A DNA stretch of 64,000 bases, taken from Agrobacterium genomosp. 13 str. CFBP 6927. GTDB taxonomy: Bacteria > Pseudomonadota > Alphaproteobacteria > Rhizobiales > Rhizobiaceae. Shown here in pieces: positions 33,445 to 43,013 of the stretch (the stretch's first letter is position 1; every line of letters begins with the position of its first letter). A program made the translations under genes and the position numbers. The notes under the pieces are model-generated. The model saw only the letters and a program-made list of their open reading frames with translations. It had not been told where the DNA came from and did no database searches. The stretch spans positions 1,216,195-1,280,194 of the forward strand of contig LT009757.1 in the NCBI GenBank assembly GCA_900012615.1, given 5' to 3'.

Positions 33445-35793
33445 TTAAGCATCTTCCTTTACCGGCGGCTTCGCATCACCGTAATAGGCCGAGAATTTCT
33501 CGTGATAATGTTCCGAACCGCCGGGGCCGGCATAACGCTGCAATTCTGTCATGTCGGTCTTGTTCAGCACGATGCCGAGCGTCTTGTTGGCGATCTGCGG
33601 TTCGTTGGCCATCAGGTTCTGCACCATCTGGATCGGCGTCTTGCCCCATTCGGTGACGAAGACGAAACCGTCCACCTGCGGTGCAAAGGCCTTGGCGTCG
33701 ATGACGGGAACCACGGGTGCAAGGTCGACGATGATGTAGTCGCAGGCCTCGCGGGCTGAGTCGATGAATTTGCGCATGCCGGAGGAAGACAGCAGCTCGC
33801 TGGAATGGGCGAACTGGTTGCTGGTGGAAACCGGCAGGATGCCCATTTTCGTGCGCGTATCCACCTTCACCGCCTGCGTCCACGGAACTTCATCGAGCAC
33901 CACTTCGACGAGGCCGGCGGATTGCCGTGTCGTCAACATGCGGCTGAGGCCGGGATTGCGGATATCGGCATCCACGACCAGCGTGCGCTTGCCGGTGGAG
34001 GCGATCAGCCCAGCCAGATTGAGCGCCACGACCGACTTGCCTTCATTCGGCAGGCAGGAAATCACACCGATGACCCGGCACTGGCGTTCCTGAATGACGA
34101 CATCTGCCGTGAGTTTCACGTTGCGGAGCGTTTCCGCAAAGCTCGAGCGCGGGCTGTCCACGGCCAGGCGCAGCATTTTCTGGAACGAGACCTGCCCGCT
34201 TTCATCAAGCGTCGCATTCTCGCCGCCGGGGGTGGCGGCGCTGTTGCCCGTCTTGGCGTTTTCCACGCCCCTTTCGCCGATGAAGGGCAGATAGCCCAGA
34301 AAACGCATGCGCAGATTGTCACGCACATCGTTGCCGGTGTGGAAGAAACGATCCCGGAATTCCAGAAGTGCGGCGATACCGCCACCCAGCATCAGGCCGA
34401 GAATGACCGAAAGTGCCATGGTCATGGTCTTTTTCGGGCTGGAAGGCGAGGTCGGCAGGCCGGCTTCGGAAATGATGCGGGCCTTGGCGATCGGCAATGA
34501 CTGTTTCTGCGAGGCTTCCTCAAAGCGGCCGAGATAGGACTGGTAGAGGGTGCGTAGCGCCGTTGCCCGCTGCTCGAGCTCACGCAGCTTCACCATGGTG
34601 ATGTTGGCTTCGGAATTGCGGCCAGCCACCTTGTCGATATTGTCGCGCAGCGACTGTACGCGGGAATTGGCGACGTCATATTCGTTCTTGAAGCTGCCGG
34701 TCAGCTGCTGCAATTCCTGGAAGATCTGCTGTGATACTTCCTTCTTCTCGGCATCGAGCGCGGCTGCCTGCGGATGGTCGGCGCCGAATTGCTGGACGAT
34801 GCCGCGCTGCCGGTCGGAGATGGTGATGTACCGCTTTCGCAGGTCCTGAATGACCGAATTGTCGGTATCGCGGGCCGAGACAACGGCGTTATCGACAGCC
34901 GTTTCCGGTCCACGGTCGATGATCGATTTATACTGGTTGTAACGGGCAGATGCCGTGGCGGCATCCGCCTGCGCGGCGATCAGCTGGCCATTGAGATCGG
35001 CAAGCTGGCTTTCCGACATCAGTTCGCCGCGTGAGGATACGATATTGTTGTCGGACCGGAATTTCTGGACCGCAAGTTCCGCTGCCTGAGCGCGCTGGTT
35101 CAGGTCCGTCATGCGTTCCTGCAACCATACCGAAGCGCGCTCGCTGGCGTCGAAATTGGCATTCAGTTGTTCGGTTAGGTAGGCCTGCGCATAGGTCTTG
35201 GCAATCTGCGCGGCAAGCTGGCGGTCGGTCGAGCGGGTCGAGATGGCGATGACCGAGCTGCGGCCGACACGTTCCACCGTCAGCGACTGCTGCAGCACGG
35301 CGGCGGCCTTTTCGCGGCGCCCGGCGCGGATTGCGGCTTCGGAGACCGGCGGATCGCCCGGCAGGACGAGATCGAGAATGCCGCGCACGGAGGACTTGAC
35401 GAGTTCGACCGGCGACATCGGCGGATTGACGATGGTGTCGTTCTCGTAAAGCCTTGCCTTGTCGACCACGGTCAGGGCCATTTCCTTGGATTTTAAAATT
35501 TCCACGGCGCTGGCGATGCGGTTGTCGACGATCTGCGCGGCGGGAACCGGCGATTCCTCTTCCGCATAACGGGAAAGGCTTTCATCCAGGAGCACCTGCG
35601 TCATCGCGGTGTAAACGGGGGTCGCAAGCACCAGATAAAGGCCGGCCAGAACCACGGCGGCAATGACGGAGGCGGCAATGACATTGGCACGACGCACCAC
35701 GGCGGCCCACAGGCGGTCGAGGTCGATGAACGTGTCGGAATCCTTGCCGGACTCCGGAAAACCGATATTGGATTTAAAGGTCTTGTGGTGCAT
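33445..35793 (-). CDS. exoP: Succinoglycan chain-length/export tyrosine kinase ExoP (Wzc-like)
   Basis: A 782-residue inner-membrane co-polymerase. Membrane helix 1 is at about 35-58; the periplasmic Wzz region with long coiled coils runs to about 445. Helix 2 follows a Pro-rich motif (LPTSPSSPKKTMTMALSVIL). The cytoplasmic BY-kinase (about 540-760) has Walker A SCLPNEGKSVVALN, Walker A' LVVDADIRNPG and VDLAPVVP. The C-terminal tail holds several Tyr (ELQRYAG, EHYHEKFSAYYGD) as possible autophosphorylation sites. AAGGTAGG precedes the ATG. It controls succinoglycan polymer length. It follows exoN, with a terminator-like stem between, so its level may be set separately. Confidence 0.95.
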   Translation of the reverse strand: MHHKTFKSNIGFPESGKDSDTFIDLDRLWAAVVRRANVIAASVIAAVVLAGLYLVLATPVYTAMTQVLLDESLSRYAEEESPVPAAQIVDNRIASAVEILKSKEMALTVVDKARLYENDTIVNPPMSPVELVKSSVRGILDLVLPGDPPVSEAAIRAGRREKAAAVLQQSLTVERVGRSSVIAISTRSTDRQLAAQIAKTYAQAYLTEQLNANFDASERASVWLQERMTDLNQRAQAAELAVQKFRSDNNIVSSRGELMSESQLADLNGQLIAAQADAATASARYNQYKSIIDRGPETAVDNAVVSARDTDNSVIQDLRKRYITISDRQRGIVQQFGADHPQAAALDAEKKEVSQQIFQELQQLTGSFKNEYDVANSRVQSLRDNIDKVAGRNSEANITMVKLRELEQRATALRTLYQSYLGRFEEASQKQSLPIAKARIISEAGLPTSPSSPKKTMTMALSVILGLMLGGGIAALLEFRDRFFHTGNDVRDNLRMRFLGYLPFIGERGVENAKTGNSAATPGGENATLDESGQVSFQKMLRLAVDSPRSSFAETLRNVKLTADVVIQERQCRVIGVISCLPNEGKSVVALNLAGLIASTGKRTLVVDADIRNPGLSRMLTTRQSAGLVEVVLDEVPWTQAVKVDTRTKMGILPVSTSNQFAHSSELLSSSGMRKFIDSAREACDYIIVDLAPVVPVIDAKAFAPQVDGFVFVTEWGKTPIQMVQNLMANEPQIANKTLGIVLNKTDMTELQRYAGPGGSEHYHEKFSAYYGDAKPPVKEDA

Positions 35794-35822
35794 GGACCTA
35801 CCTTGTGAATTAAAAATGGTAC

Positions 35823-35854
35823 GCGGGAAGCCGAGCCTTGGCTCGCCTTCCCGC
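35823..35854 (-). terminator. Terminator-like stem between exoN and exoP
   Basis: A 14-base stem with one mismatch (GCGGGAAGCCGAGC / GCTCGCCTTCCCGC), four-base loop. On the minus strand it is followed within a few bases by ATTTTTAATT. It lies 48 bases after the exoN stop and 30 bases before the exoP start, so it could end or attenuate read-through into exoP. Confidence 0.6.
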
Positions 35855-35901
35855 CCCCCGTTATTGGTGCGCCGACCGCCTCCCCGGCGGCGCGATTAAA
35901 G

Positions 35902-36807
35902 TCAGGCCGCCTGGACGCGGCTTTCGTGGTTTGCCACCAGTTCCTTCACGGAAGCGAGAACCTGAGCTTCCATGTCGGCGCGCATCAGCGAGAAGGCGAC
36001 GTTGGCGGCGATGAAGCCCTGCTTGCTGCCGCAGTCGAAAGTGCGACCGCTATATTTCTGCGCATGGAAGGGCTGCTTTTCGGCAAGCCGCTTCATGCCG
36101 TCGGTCAGCTGGATTTCATTGCCCGCGCCGCGTTCCTGCTTGGCGAGAATATCGAAGATTTCCGGCTGCAGGATGTAACGGCCATTCAGGTAATAATTCG
36201 AAGGCGCCTTGGATGGTTCCGGCTTTTCGACCATTTCGGTGACGGCGAAGCCATGATTGACCTTCTGGCCGACGCCGACGACGCCATAGGACGAGACTTC
36301 TTCCGGCAGGCATTCCTCGACGCCGAGAATATTGCCGCCGACTTCATCGTAAAGCTCCATCAGCCCGGCGATGCAGCCGCGTGCGCCATAGGACACCATA
36401 TCAGGCAGAAGCAGGGCGAAAGGCTCCTTGCCCACCAGTTCGCGCGCACACCAGACGGCGTGGCCGAGACCGAGCGGCACCTGCTGGCGCGTATAGCTGA
36501 CAGTGCCGGCAACCGGCAGCATCTTTTCCAGCTGCAGCACCTGCACGGTCTTGCCGGAGCGGGTGAGCGTGTTGATGAGTTCCGGCGCGCTGTCGAAATA
36601 GTCCTCGATGGCGGTCTTGTTGCGGCTCGTCACGAAAATAATGTGCTCGATGCCGGCCTGCATGGCTTCGTCAACGGCATATTGCACGACCGGACGATCC
36701 ACGATCGTCAGCATTTCCTTCGGCATCGCCTTGGTGGCGGGCAAAAACCGTGTGCCGTTGCCAGCTACGGGAATGACGGCTTTTCTGACAGTTTTGTTCA
36801 GGTCCAT
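35902..36807 (-). CDS. exoN: UTP-glucose-1-phosphate uridylyltransferase ExoN (GalU type)
   Basis: Makes UDP-glucose, the glucose donor for succinoglycan repeats. 301 residues. The nucleotide-binding loop is [36 protein letters not shown] and [20 protein letters not shown] are further GalU-family landmarks. AGGAG lies seven bases before the ATG at 36807, while earlier ATGs at 36825 and 36822 overlap that site, so 36807 was chosen. The exo cluster position (between exoO and exoP) matches S. meliloti exoN. It also connects to the glycogen genes at the end of the window through glucose-1-phosphate, although those enzymes use ADP-glucose. Confidence 0.93.
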   Translation of the reverse strand: MDLNKTVRKAVIPVAGNGTRFLPATKAMPKEMLTIVDRPVVQYAVDEAMQAGIEHIIFVTSRNKTAIEDYFDSAPELINTLTRSGKTVQVLQLEKMLPVAGTVSYTRQQVPLGLGHAVWCARELVGKEPFALLLPDMVSYGARGCIAGLMELYDEVGGNILGVEECLPEEVSSYGVVGVGQKVNHGFAVTEMVEKPEPSKAPSNYYLNGRYILQPEIFDILAKQERGAGNEIQLTDGMKRLAEKQPFHAQKYSGRTFDCGSKQGFIAANVAFSLMRADMEAQVLASVKELVANHESRVQAA

Positions 36808-36851
36808 CGCGTTCTCCTTCATCAAGGTTTGATCTGTCCCCAGTCCCCGCG

Positions 36852-36886
36852 CAGATTTCGTCCACGCGCAAATTTCACGAAATCTG
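36852..36886. promoter_or_regulatory. Inverted repeat in the exoO-exoN gap
   Basis: A perfect 10-base inverted repeat (CAGATTTCGT / ACGAAATCTG) with a 15-base spacer in the 84-base gap. No T run follows. It may be an operator or an RNA processing stem ahead of exoN. Confidence 0.4.
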
Positions 36887-36891
36887 TCTTT

Positions 36892-37869
36892 TCACCCTGT
36901 ATTTGCCGCGGGCGCAAACATCGCGTCCCGCAGCCTCCTCAGCCGCACTGCAATCGGCATTCGCAAATGCCCCAGCACGGCAGGATCTCTGATCGTGGTC
37001 TTCAAGGCGCCAAGTACCGAACGGCTCTTGATGTTTTCCACCAATGTCAAAAAATTATGCGCCAGCTGCAGGCTGCGGGCTCTCGCCTGCTGCGCATCCA
37101 TGGCGGCCGGCAGCAAAGTGTAATGGCTCAGGAATTCCTGATCCGCCCGCATCATCGCTTCGACGTGATGAAGTTCGAGCACGCGCGAAATCGAGCCTTC
37201 GCGGATATTGTAGACATAACCCGGCTTCGGTTCGATGACGCAGAGACCGCCGGCGGCGAGCGCCGAGGCGAGCAGGATATAATCCTCGCCGATGCGGATA
37301 TCCTCGCGGAAGCGCAGTTCCTCGACATTGAGGAAATCGCGCCTGAACATCGGTTTCATGTAGCCGAAGTTGAAGGTGGCGCGGAAAAGAATGTTGGAGG
37401 AAATGAAATCCTCGAGCGTGAGAACCGGCCGTTCCTCCAGAAATTCTTCCGGAAACATCGTCTCCATGGGCCTGCCGTCGGTATAGACGACATCGAGATT
37501 ATCGACCGCAATCGCCGCATTGGCGGCTTCCGCCCGGCACATCATGCAGGCGGAGCGCTCCGGGCGGATGACATCGTCGGAATCGAGCACGGCGATCCAG
37601 CGTCCGGTCGCGGCTTCGATGCCGGCATTGCGCGCACCGCCCGGACCGAGATTTTCCGCAAGAGCAAGCAGGCGGACGCGCGGATCGATGATGGCGATAC
37701 CTTCCACGAGCGCAATGGTGTCATCAGCGGAACGGTCGTCGACGACGATAACCTCCAGCGTCACACCCTGCTGGTCGAGTGCGCTTTGAATGGCGGCTTC
37801 AATCGTATCGGCGGCATTATAGGCGGCGATAACGAAGCTGATATCGGGCGGCGAGGCAAGGTTTTCCAT
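36892..37869 (-). CDS. exoO: Succinoglycan glucosyltransferase ExoO
   Basis: A 325-residue GT2-family transferase, which in S. meliloti adds a late glucose to the lipid-linked octasaccharide. The GT-A fold shows SFVIAAYNAADTIEAAIQSAL, IVVDDRSADDT and the metal-binding WIAVLDSDDVI. The C-terminal half is helical and basic. Its start overlaps the exoM stop by one base (TGATG), giving translational coupling. The role of the particular sugar step is taken from the S. meliloti order, not from sequence. Confidence 0.88.
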   Translation of the reverse strand: MENLASPPDISFVIAAYNAADTIEAAIQSALDQQGVTLEVIVVDDRSADDTIALVEGIAIIDPRVRLLALAENLGPGGARNAGIEAATGRWIAVLDSDDVIRPERSACMMCRAEAANAAIAVDNLDVVYTDGRPMETMFPEEFLEERPVLTLEDFISSNILFRATFNFGYMKPMFRRDFLNVEELRFREDIRIGEDYILLASALAAGGLCVIEPKPGYVYNIREGSISRVLELHHVEAMMRADQEFLSHYTLLPAAMDAQQARARSLQLAHNFLTLVENIKSRSVLGALKTTIRDPAVLGHLRMPIAVRLRRLRDAMFAPAANTG

Positions 37870-38813
37870 CAGGTCGCCTCCACCGCGCCATACTGGCGGA
37901 TTTCACGCACGCCGAAAGCGCCGCTCATCGAGCCCATATGCAATGCGCCGCGCAGCGCATAACGGTTGCGGCGAACGGCGTTGAAACCGTTCAAGGCGGC
38001 GAAAACGGCGCAATAAAGCACTTTCGATCCAGCCTTCAGCACCTGCACCACGCGGCGTATACCGGGTTTCCTGTCCGCCAGCACGCGGCCATGGGTCTGG
38101 CCGGAGCGGAAGCGGCGTTTGGCAAGCCACATGAAGCTTGCGCGATTTTCCGGTACCGGTTCGGACAGCATGGCATCTTCCGCAAAGACGATGCGGCCGC
38201 CAGCGGCGTGAAGATGCGAGAAGAAATGGGTGTCTTCGCCGCCGCTCTGGCCAAGCGCCAGCGCGAAACGCCGGCCCTTCACCGAGGGGGCATCCATCTT
38301 GAGCAATGTGTTGCAGGTATAGCCGGTGATGATTTCACCATTGACCCAGACCGGAACGGTCGAGTGGAAATCGCCGCGTTTCATCCAGCCCGGCGCGTTT
38401 TCGCGGTAGACGGCCGTCACCGGGCCGAGAACGACTTCCGCGCCGGTTTCGTCGGCCTTTTCGAGAAGGGCGGCAAGCCAATGCGGCGGGGCGGTCTCGT
38501 CATCATCGATGAAGGCCAGATAATCCGCCCTGCATTCCGACAGGCAGGCATTGCGGGCAATCGAAATATTCGATTTCGGGCAATGAACATAGGTAATCTC
38601 GAAGGGCGCGGTTTCGCGCAGGCGATCGACGCTCGCCCTGGCGCTTGGCTCCTCGTCATTATCCGCAACAATCAGCCGAACTTTCACGCCTTCCGGCACG
38701 TCCAGCTCGAAGAGTGACAGAAGTGTGGCGACGAGTGCCGGGCGTCTGTAGGTGCAGATGCCGATATCGACGGTTTTCGAATCATCTGGGCGGGTGACGG
38801 TGTTGTCGGTCAT
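37869..38813 (-). CDS. exoM: Succinoglycan glucosyltransferase ExoM
   Basis: A 314-residue GT2 transferase that adds the fourth sugar (glucose) in the S. meliloti pathway. The front reads VDIGICTYRRPALVATLLSLF, then LIVADNDEEPSAR and DYLAFIDDDETAPPHW, the nucleotide-sugar and metal motif. The middle HCPKSNISIARNACLSE is typical of this exo subgroup. The ATG at 38813 overlaps the exoA stop by four bases; the open frame extends to 38960 but lies within exoA. Confidence 0.9.
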   Translation of the reverse strand: MTDNTVTRPDDSKTVDIGICTYRRPALVATLLSLFELDVPEGVKVRLIVADNDEEPSARASVDRLRETAPFEITYVHCPKSNISIARNACLSECRADYLAFIDDDETAPPHWLAALLEKADETGAEVVLGPVTAVYRENAPGWMKRGDFHSTVPVWVNGEIITGYTCNTLLKMDAPSVKGRRFALALGQSGGEDTHFFSHLHAAGGRIVFAEDAMLSEPVPENRASFMWLAKRRFRSGQTHGRVLADRKPGIRRVVQVLKAGSKVLYCAVFAALNGFNAVRRNRYALRGALHMGSMSGAFGVREIRQYGAVEAT

Positions 38814-39808
38814 GAGACAGCCTTTCTTCCCCGGAATTTCAGGAGTTCCAGCCAGAAGCCGGTGGACCAGGCCAGATGCATCACCATTGCCGAAAAGGCG
38901 GCGAGCGGGCCGTATGGGTTTTTCTGACCGATTGCCATCCACAAGCCATAACCCACACATGCGGCGATCCAGAGGCCGAGCGGAATAAGTGCCGCCCAGT
39001 GCACAAGCGACAGCAAGGCAAAGATGAAGACCGGCAGCACGGCGAGCGGAATCATCTGGCGGATTTTCGGGATAGAGCGATGTTTCAGCAGGTTCTTTGC
39101 CCGGCCGCGGCCGTAGGCGAGATATTGCCTGAAGAGCGGCATGACGCTCGCCCGCGGATAATAGGTCATGCGGGTCTTGTCGGTCATCCAGATGCGGAAA
39201 CCGGATTTGCGCAGGCGGAAATCCAGTTCGGCATCCTCATTATGACTGAAGCTCTCGTCATAACCGCCGACCGCGTCGAAAGCGGCGATCCGCATCAGCG
39301 CGTGGTGGCCATGGTCGATCCAGTGGCCTTTGGCACCTTCGCGGTGCTTCGAGCCGCCATTGCCGAGCTTGGAATTCTGGGCGATGGCCGTCGCCTTCTG
39401 AAACAGGCCGTGGCCGACCGTATCCATGGCGACAACGACGGAATCCGCGCCGGTGCGCTCCGCATCCTCGATCAGCCGCTGGCAATAATCGTCGGGATAA
39501 TCGCCATGGGCGTCGATGCGGATGAGATAGTCGAAATCTTCGCCGAAGGTGGCGACGGCAAGGTTGATGCCGGCGCTCTGGATGCGCTTCGGATTGACGA
39601 GAAGCGTCACGCGGTCATCCGCCGCCGCAAAGGCGGAAACGATATCGCGGGTTCCATCCGTGCTGCCGCCATCGGCAACCACGATACGGAAAAGACGCCC
39701 CTGCATCGCGCCGGTGAATTTGACAAGCAGCCCCTCGATCGTCTTCGCCTCATTGAGGCAGGGAATGACGATCAGCGTTCTGATGCCGGAATGACCAAGA
39801 CCTTCCAT
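38810..39808 (-). CDS. exoA: Succinoglycan glucosyltransferase ExoA
   Basis: A 332-residue GT2 transferase with membrane-associated C-terminus, which adds the third sugar (first beta-1,3 glucose). Motifs: TLIVIPCLNEAKTIEGLLVKF, IVVADGGSTDGT, YLIRIDAHGDYPDDY, and an ED acceptor region in SHNEDAELDFRLRKSG. Two to three hydrophobic helices near the end (LAVLPVFIFALLSLVHWAALI) match ExoA. GGGGGC precedes the ATG at 39808. It is 17 bases after exoL and overlaps exoM. Confidence 0.9.
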   Translation of the reverse strand: MEGLGHSGIRTLIVIPCLNEAKTIEGLLVKFTGAMQGRLFRIVVADGGSTDGTRDIVSAFAAADDRVTLLVNPKRIQSAGINLAVATFGEDFDYLIRIDAHGDYPDDYCQRLIEDAERTGADSVVVAMDTVGHGLFQKATAIAQNSKLGNGGSKHREGAKGHWIDHGHHALMRIAAFDAVGGYDESFSHNEDAELDFRLRKSGFRIWMTDKTRMTYYPRASVMPLFRQYLAYGRGRAKNLLKHRSIPKIRQMIPLAVLPVFIFALLSLVHWAALIPLGLWIAACVGYGLWMAIGQKNPYGPLAAFSAMVMHLAWSTGFWLELLKFRGRKAVS

Positions 39809-39825
39809 GATTTGCCCCCTACGCA

Positions 39826-41028
39826 CTACACGGGTGAAAACTGCGCTTCGCGGGCATGGCCGGAAGCGGATTTGGCGAGAGAGGACAATTGCTGGACCAG
39901 CTGACGGCAATCGTCGCGGTCGGTCAGCCATTGTTTCCGGTTTGTTGCCGAGAGGGTATTGAAGGCGTCCGCATAGGTTTGCGGGTTCATCCGGTTAAAC
40001 AGCGCGGCGAGATCGTCAGCGCCGGCATGTTGCAGGACGAAGCCGATATCGCGCTTTTCGATGAAGCGGGCGGTTTCCGTGCCGGCGAGCGCAATCGGCA
40101 GGGTGCCATAAAGGCAGCCCTCGTAAAGCCGGTTAGGCAGCAGCCAGCTGGAATTCTGGCCTTCCTCAAAAAAGTCTATCGCCCAGGTGAACTGCACCTC
40201 GTTATAGATGGTAGCGAGGTCCTCGGGGTTCTTGTAAGGCCCATGGAAATGCACATGCGGGGCAGCGGCCACGAAGCCGTCGAAATCGGCAAACTCCGAA
40301 TAGGCCGGCCGGCCGCGCAGGATGATTTCGACCTTGCCTTCCATTCGACGGGCGAATTCGGCGAGGATTTCCAACGATTTGCGGCAGCGAAGCGCGCCGA
40401 ACCAGCCGATTTTCCATGGTTTGCCGGGGGCGGGGGCGCGTGGCTGCGGCGTGGCGGCAACGGTGGCGTCGAGCGCCAGCACCTTGTTTTCCTGCAGCAG
40501 GACGGGAAGATCGAGGCCTGACACGGGCTTGAAATAGTGCTCCACGAAGGCCGGAGAGCTGGTGATCAGCAGCTTTGCGTCGCGGGCGAAATAACGCTGC
40601 GCGGCATTCAGCATCTGTCCGGGCTTGCCCGTGTTGAGAAGCAGGCGGTGAATGTCGAGACATTCATAAACCAGCGCCGGCTGCCCGGCATAGATCGACA
40701 TGGCCCGCTTTGCCAGCGCCAGCATTTCCAGATTTCTGGCGAGAATAACGTCGGGGGCGGGGATGCCGTTCAGGGTCTTGCCCAGCGAGAGGCTGGCTTT
40801 CGCCACCGCCGCCATGCGCTGCAGAAACTGCCCGTCGGCGGTTTCCCCGAGCACGACGGGTACGACGCCTTCGATCTCCGCCAGTCGGTTCTGTCCGCGC
40901 CGGAAGCCCGCCAGCGTCACCCGCGCTCCGCCCGCAAGCAGGGTCAGCACCCGCCGACGAATGGCGGGGTCCGACAGATCATGCGCGAGATATAGAACAT
41001 GGGTCATGCAAGGGTCCGGTTGGTTCAT
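39826..41028 (-). CDS. exoL: Succinoglycan glucosyltransferase ExoL
   Basis: A 400-residue GT4/GT-B-like transferase that adds the second sugar (glucose on galactose) in S. meliloti. The N-terminus VLYLAHDLSDPAIRRRVLTLL and GARVTLAGF is typical of ExoL. The mid-to-C part has WKIGWFGALRCRKSLEIL and the donor-site region SSWLLPNRLYEGCLYGTLPIA. Two starts are possible, ATG at 41028 or at 41007; neither has a strong ribosome site, and the shorter one aligns better with the family front as I remember it. It follows exoK with a gap of 40 to 61 bases. Confidence 0.88.
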   Translation of the reverse strand: MNQPDPCMTHVLYLAHDLSDPAIRRRVLTLLAGGARVTLAGFRRGQNRLAEIEGVVPVVLGETADGQFLQRMAAVAKASLSLGKTLNGIPAPDVILARNLEMLALAKRAMSIYAGQPALVYECLDIHRLLLNTGKPGQMLNAAQRYFARDAKLLITSSPAFVEHYFKPVSGLDLPVLLQENKVLALDATVAATPQPRAPAPGKPWKIGWFGALRCRKSLEILAEFARRMEGKVEIILRGRPAYSEFADFDGFVAAAPHVHFHGPYKNPEDLATIYNEVQFTWAIDFFEEGQNSSWLLPNRLYEGCLYGTLPIALAGTETARFIEKRDIGFVLQHAGADDLAALFNRMNPQTYADAFNTLSATNRKQWLTDRDDCRQLVQQLSSLAKSASGHAREAQFSPV

Positions 41029-41068
41029 GCGTCAGAGACGCCGCGGATGACGGTTTGGTTCAAAAAAA

Positions 41069-41860
41069 TCAGTTGAGGGCGCAGGCGATGGATTCCGGGA
41101 ACTGGCATTTGTCGCCGAGCGCCGTGAAGGCAAACCGGTCAACGATCATTTGCGATGGTCCTGCATAAGAAAACCGGCCCATCCAGTCTTTCAGCGTGTC
41201 GGTGCCCCACAGGCTGAAGAAGATCTTCTGGGCATTCTGGGGAATTTTCGACTCGTCCGTCACTTCATGGACGAGCTTGCCGTTGACGTAATAACGCAGG
41301 CGCTGCGGCTCCCAGACGAAGGCGTAATCGTTGAAGCCGGCATCGGCGCCGCCTTCGACCGGCACCAGCTTCTCATTGCCGCCCTTGGCGGAAATATACT
41401 GGTTGAGCTGCACCTGGCCCGTATTCCTGCCCAGAACCTCGAAGTCGATTTCGTCATGCGGCTTCTTGTCGGTCGGGCCGATATAGGTGAAGAAGGCGGA
41501 GTTCAGGCCGGAGCCGGTGGCTGCCTTCATACGCGCTTCATAGGTGCCGTAACGATAACGCCCCTTGGTCTGAATTTCGCCGCAGGCGAATTTGCGGTCG
41601 CCGGCCTTGGCGTCTTCAAAACCGAGCGTCAGCTGGCCGTTTTCCACCGTTGCCAGTTTCTTCGACCAGGTGCAGTTCTGATGCGCGCCATTGTTCCAGC
41701 CATCGGAAACGTACCAGAAGCTTCTGTCCATGGAATCGAAGTTCTCGATGAAGGATGCGCCATTGCCTTCCTGCGCCTGGCCGGGCGTTGCAAAGGGGGT
41801 GGCCAGAAGGGCCGCGGCGAGAAGAATGCGTGTCTTAACGCGGGTGACAAATGTTGTCAT
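41069..41860 (-). CDS. exoK: Secreted endo-beta-1,3-1,4-glucanase ExoK (GH16)
   Basis: A 263-residue secreted glycosidase that trims nascent succinoglycan to lower-mass chains. Signal peptide about 1-29 (LLAAALLATPFATPGQAQE). The GH16 catalytic motif E-x-D-x-E is present as HDEIDFEVLG, with FENFDS-like front text (FIENFDSMDRSFW) and the jelly-roll strand YAFVWEPQRLRYYVNGKLVHEV. GAGGTG precedes the ATG, clearly favouring 41860 over the in-frame ATG at 41911. It is four bases downstream of exoH. Confidence 0.93.
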   Translation of the reverse strand: MTTFVTRVKTRILLAAALLATPFATPGQAQEGNGASFIENFDSMDRSFWYVSDGWNNGAHQNCTWSKKLATVENGQLTLGFEDAKAGDRKFACGEIQTKGRYRYGTYEARMKAATGSGLNSAFFTYIGPTDKKPHDEIDFEVLGRNTGQVQLNQYISAKGGNEKLVPVEGGADAGFNDYAFVWEPQRLRYYVNGKLVHEVTDESKIPQNAQKIFFSLWGTDTLKDWMGRFSYAGPSQMIVDRFAFTALGDKCQFPESIACALN

Positions 41861-41864
41861 TGGT

Positions 41865-43013
41865 TCACCTCTGTCGTTGCGAATAAAGTGTTTCGGATGT
41901 GGGCGGACCAATCATGGAGGCCCGTTTGGTCGCAAAATCGGCTTTCGTCTTGCCTTTGCCGTTTCGGCTACCGGTCAGCACGGCATAGACGGCCGGCAGG
42001 TATTTGCGGGTCTGGGCGTTGCTGACCACCAGAATGACGAAGGCGGAAAGCGTGGCGCTGATATAGAAAGCGGGGTAGAAATCCGGCCCGCCCTTGTTCC
42101 ACACCATCCACATGATCACGAGTAGCGGATAATGGGCGCAGAATATCCAGAAGCTCAGGCTTCCGGTTTCCGCAAGCCGCCGGCCAAGCCTGCTGCGGAT
42201 CAAAAGCGCGGACGATGCCCAGAAACCGAGCGCGCCGAAGACAGCGAGCAGATTGCGCGACATGTTGAGCCAGAAGGTGAATTCCGGCCCGGTGAAATAG
42301 AGGCCCGTCGCCAGCATGGCCGAGGCGGCAAAGGTCAGCGCCATGATCGGCAGGGCGTAAGGGTCGAGCGCCTTGACGTCGACGCGGTGGAGCGCGAGCG
42401 CAATGCCGAGCGAGAAGCTGAAAAGGATGGATTTCTTCTGGACGATGAAGATCGTCAAGTCAGGCATGGCTGTGATGAGCAGCAGGATGGCGAGCGTCGG
42501 CAGGGCAAAACGGCGCATCAGAAAGGCGAGCACCGGCGACAGCAGGATGCAGACGAAGAGGTCGCGCAGGAAATAAAGCGGCACGTTCACCGGCAGCTCT
42601 TCGAGCGCCGTACCATGGCTGATGATTTCACGCGGGCTGGCGTTCCACAGATCGGGGAAATAGCCCACACCGACATCGAAGAGCTGGATCAGCAATACGG
42701 CCGCAAACAGCGCGCCGTTCCACAGAAGGAAGGGCAGCAGCACGGTTTTCGACTTGGAACGGATCGTCGCCGGATAATCGAAACCGCTCATACCACGGCG
42801 AAACAGCAGATAACCGGAAATGGCGCTGAGACAGGGCACGCCGATGCGAAACAGGGCGTCGCCCAGAAAAACCCGCAGCCAGTCGAAGAAACCGTAAAGG
42901 CCGAGAAAAGGGCTGGTTTCGGCATCGTGCGGCACATGGACGAACACGATTCCTGATATCAGCAATATGCGCATCAAATTGATACGGGAGGATAGGTTCT
43001 GATCGACAGTCAC
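41865..43013 (-). CDS. exoH: Succinoglycan succinyltransferase ExoH (acyltransferase 3)
   Basis: An integral membrane acyltransferase of about 382 residues with roughly ten helices. The family's first-helix text ILLISGIVFVHVPHD includes the conserved His; CLSAISGYLLFRRGMSGFDYP follows. ExoH adds succinyl to a glucose of succinoglycan. GTG at 43013 was chosen because AGGGG lies eight bases before it; GTG at 43022 and an ATG at 43058 are alternatives without such a site. First gene of the exoH-K-L-A-M-O-N run. Confidence 0.88.
   Translation of the reverse strand: MTVDQNLSSRINLMRILLISGIVFVHVPHDAETSPFLGLYGFFDWLRVFLGDALFRIGVPCLSAISGYLLFRRGMSGFDYPATIRSKSKTVLLPFLLWNGALFAAVLLIQLFDVGVGYFPDLWNASPREIISHGTALEELPVNVPLYFLRDLFVCILLSPVLAFLMRRFALPTLAILLLITAMPDLTIFIVQKKSILFSFSLGIALALHRVDVKALDPYALPIMALTFAASAMLATGLYFTGPEFTFWLNMSRNLLAVFGALGFWASSALLIRSRLGRRLAETGSLSFWIFCAHYPLLVIMWMVWNKGGPDFYPAFYISATLSAFVILVVSNAQTRKYLPAVYAVLTGSRNGKGKTKADFATKRASMIGPPTSETLYSQRQR

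Noticed and set aside
35926-37962. 678-codon plus-strand open frame opposite exoN and exoO
   Set aside because: Longest shadow frame in the window, but it crosses two well-supported genes and a gap, and resembles no protein.
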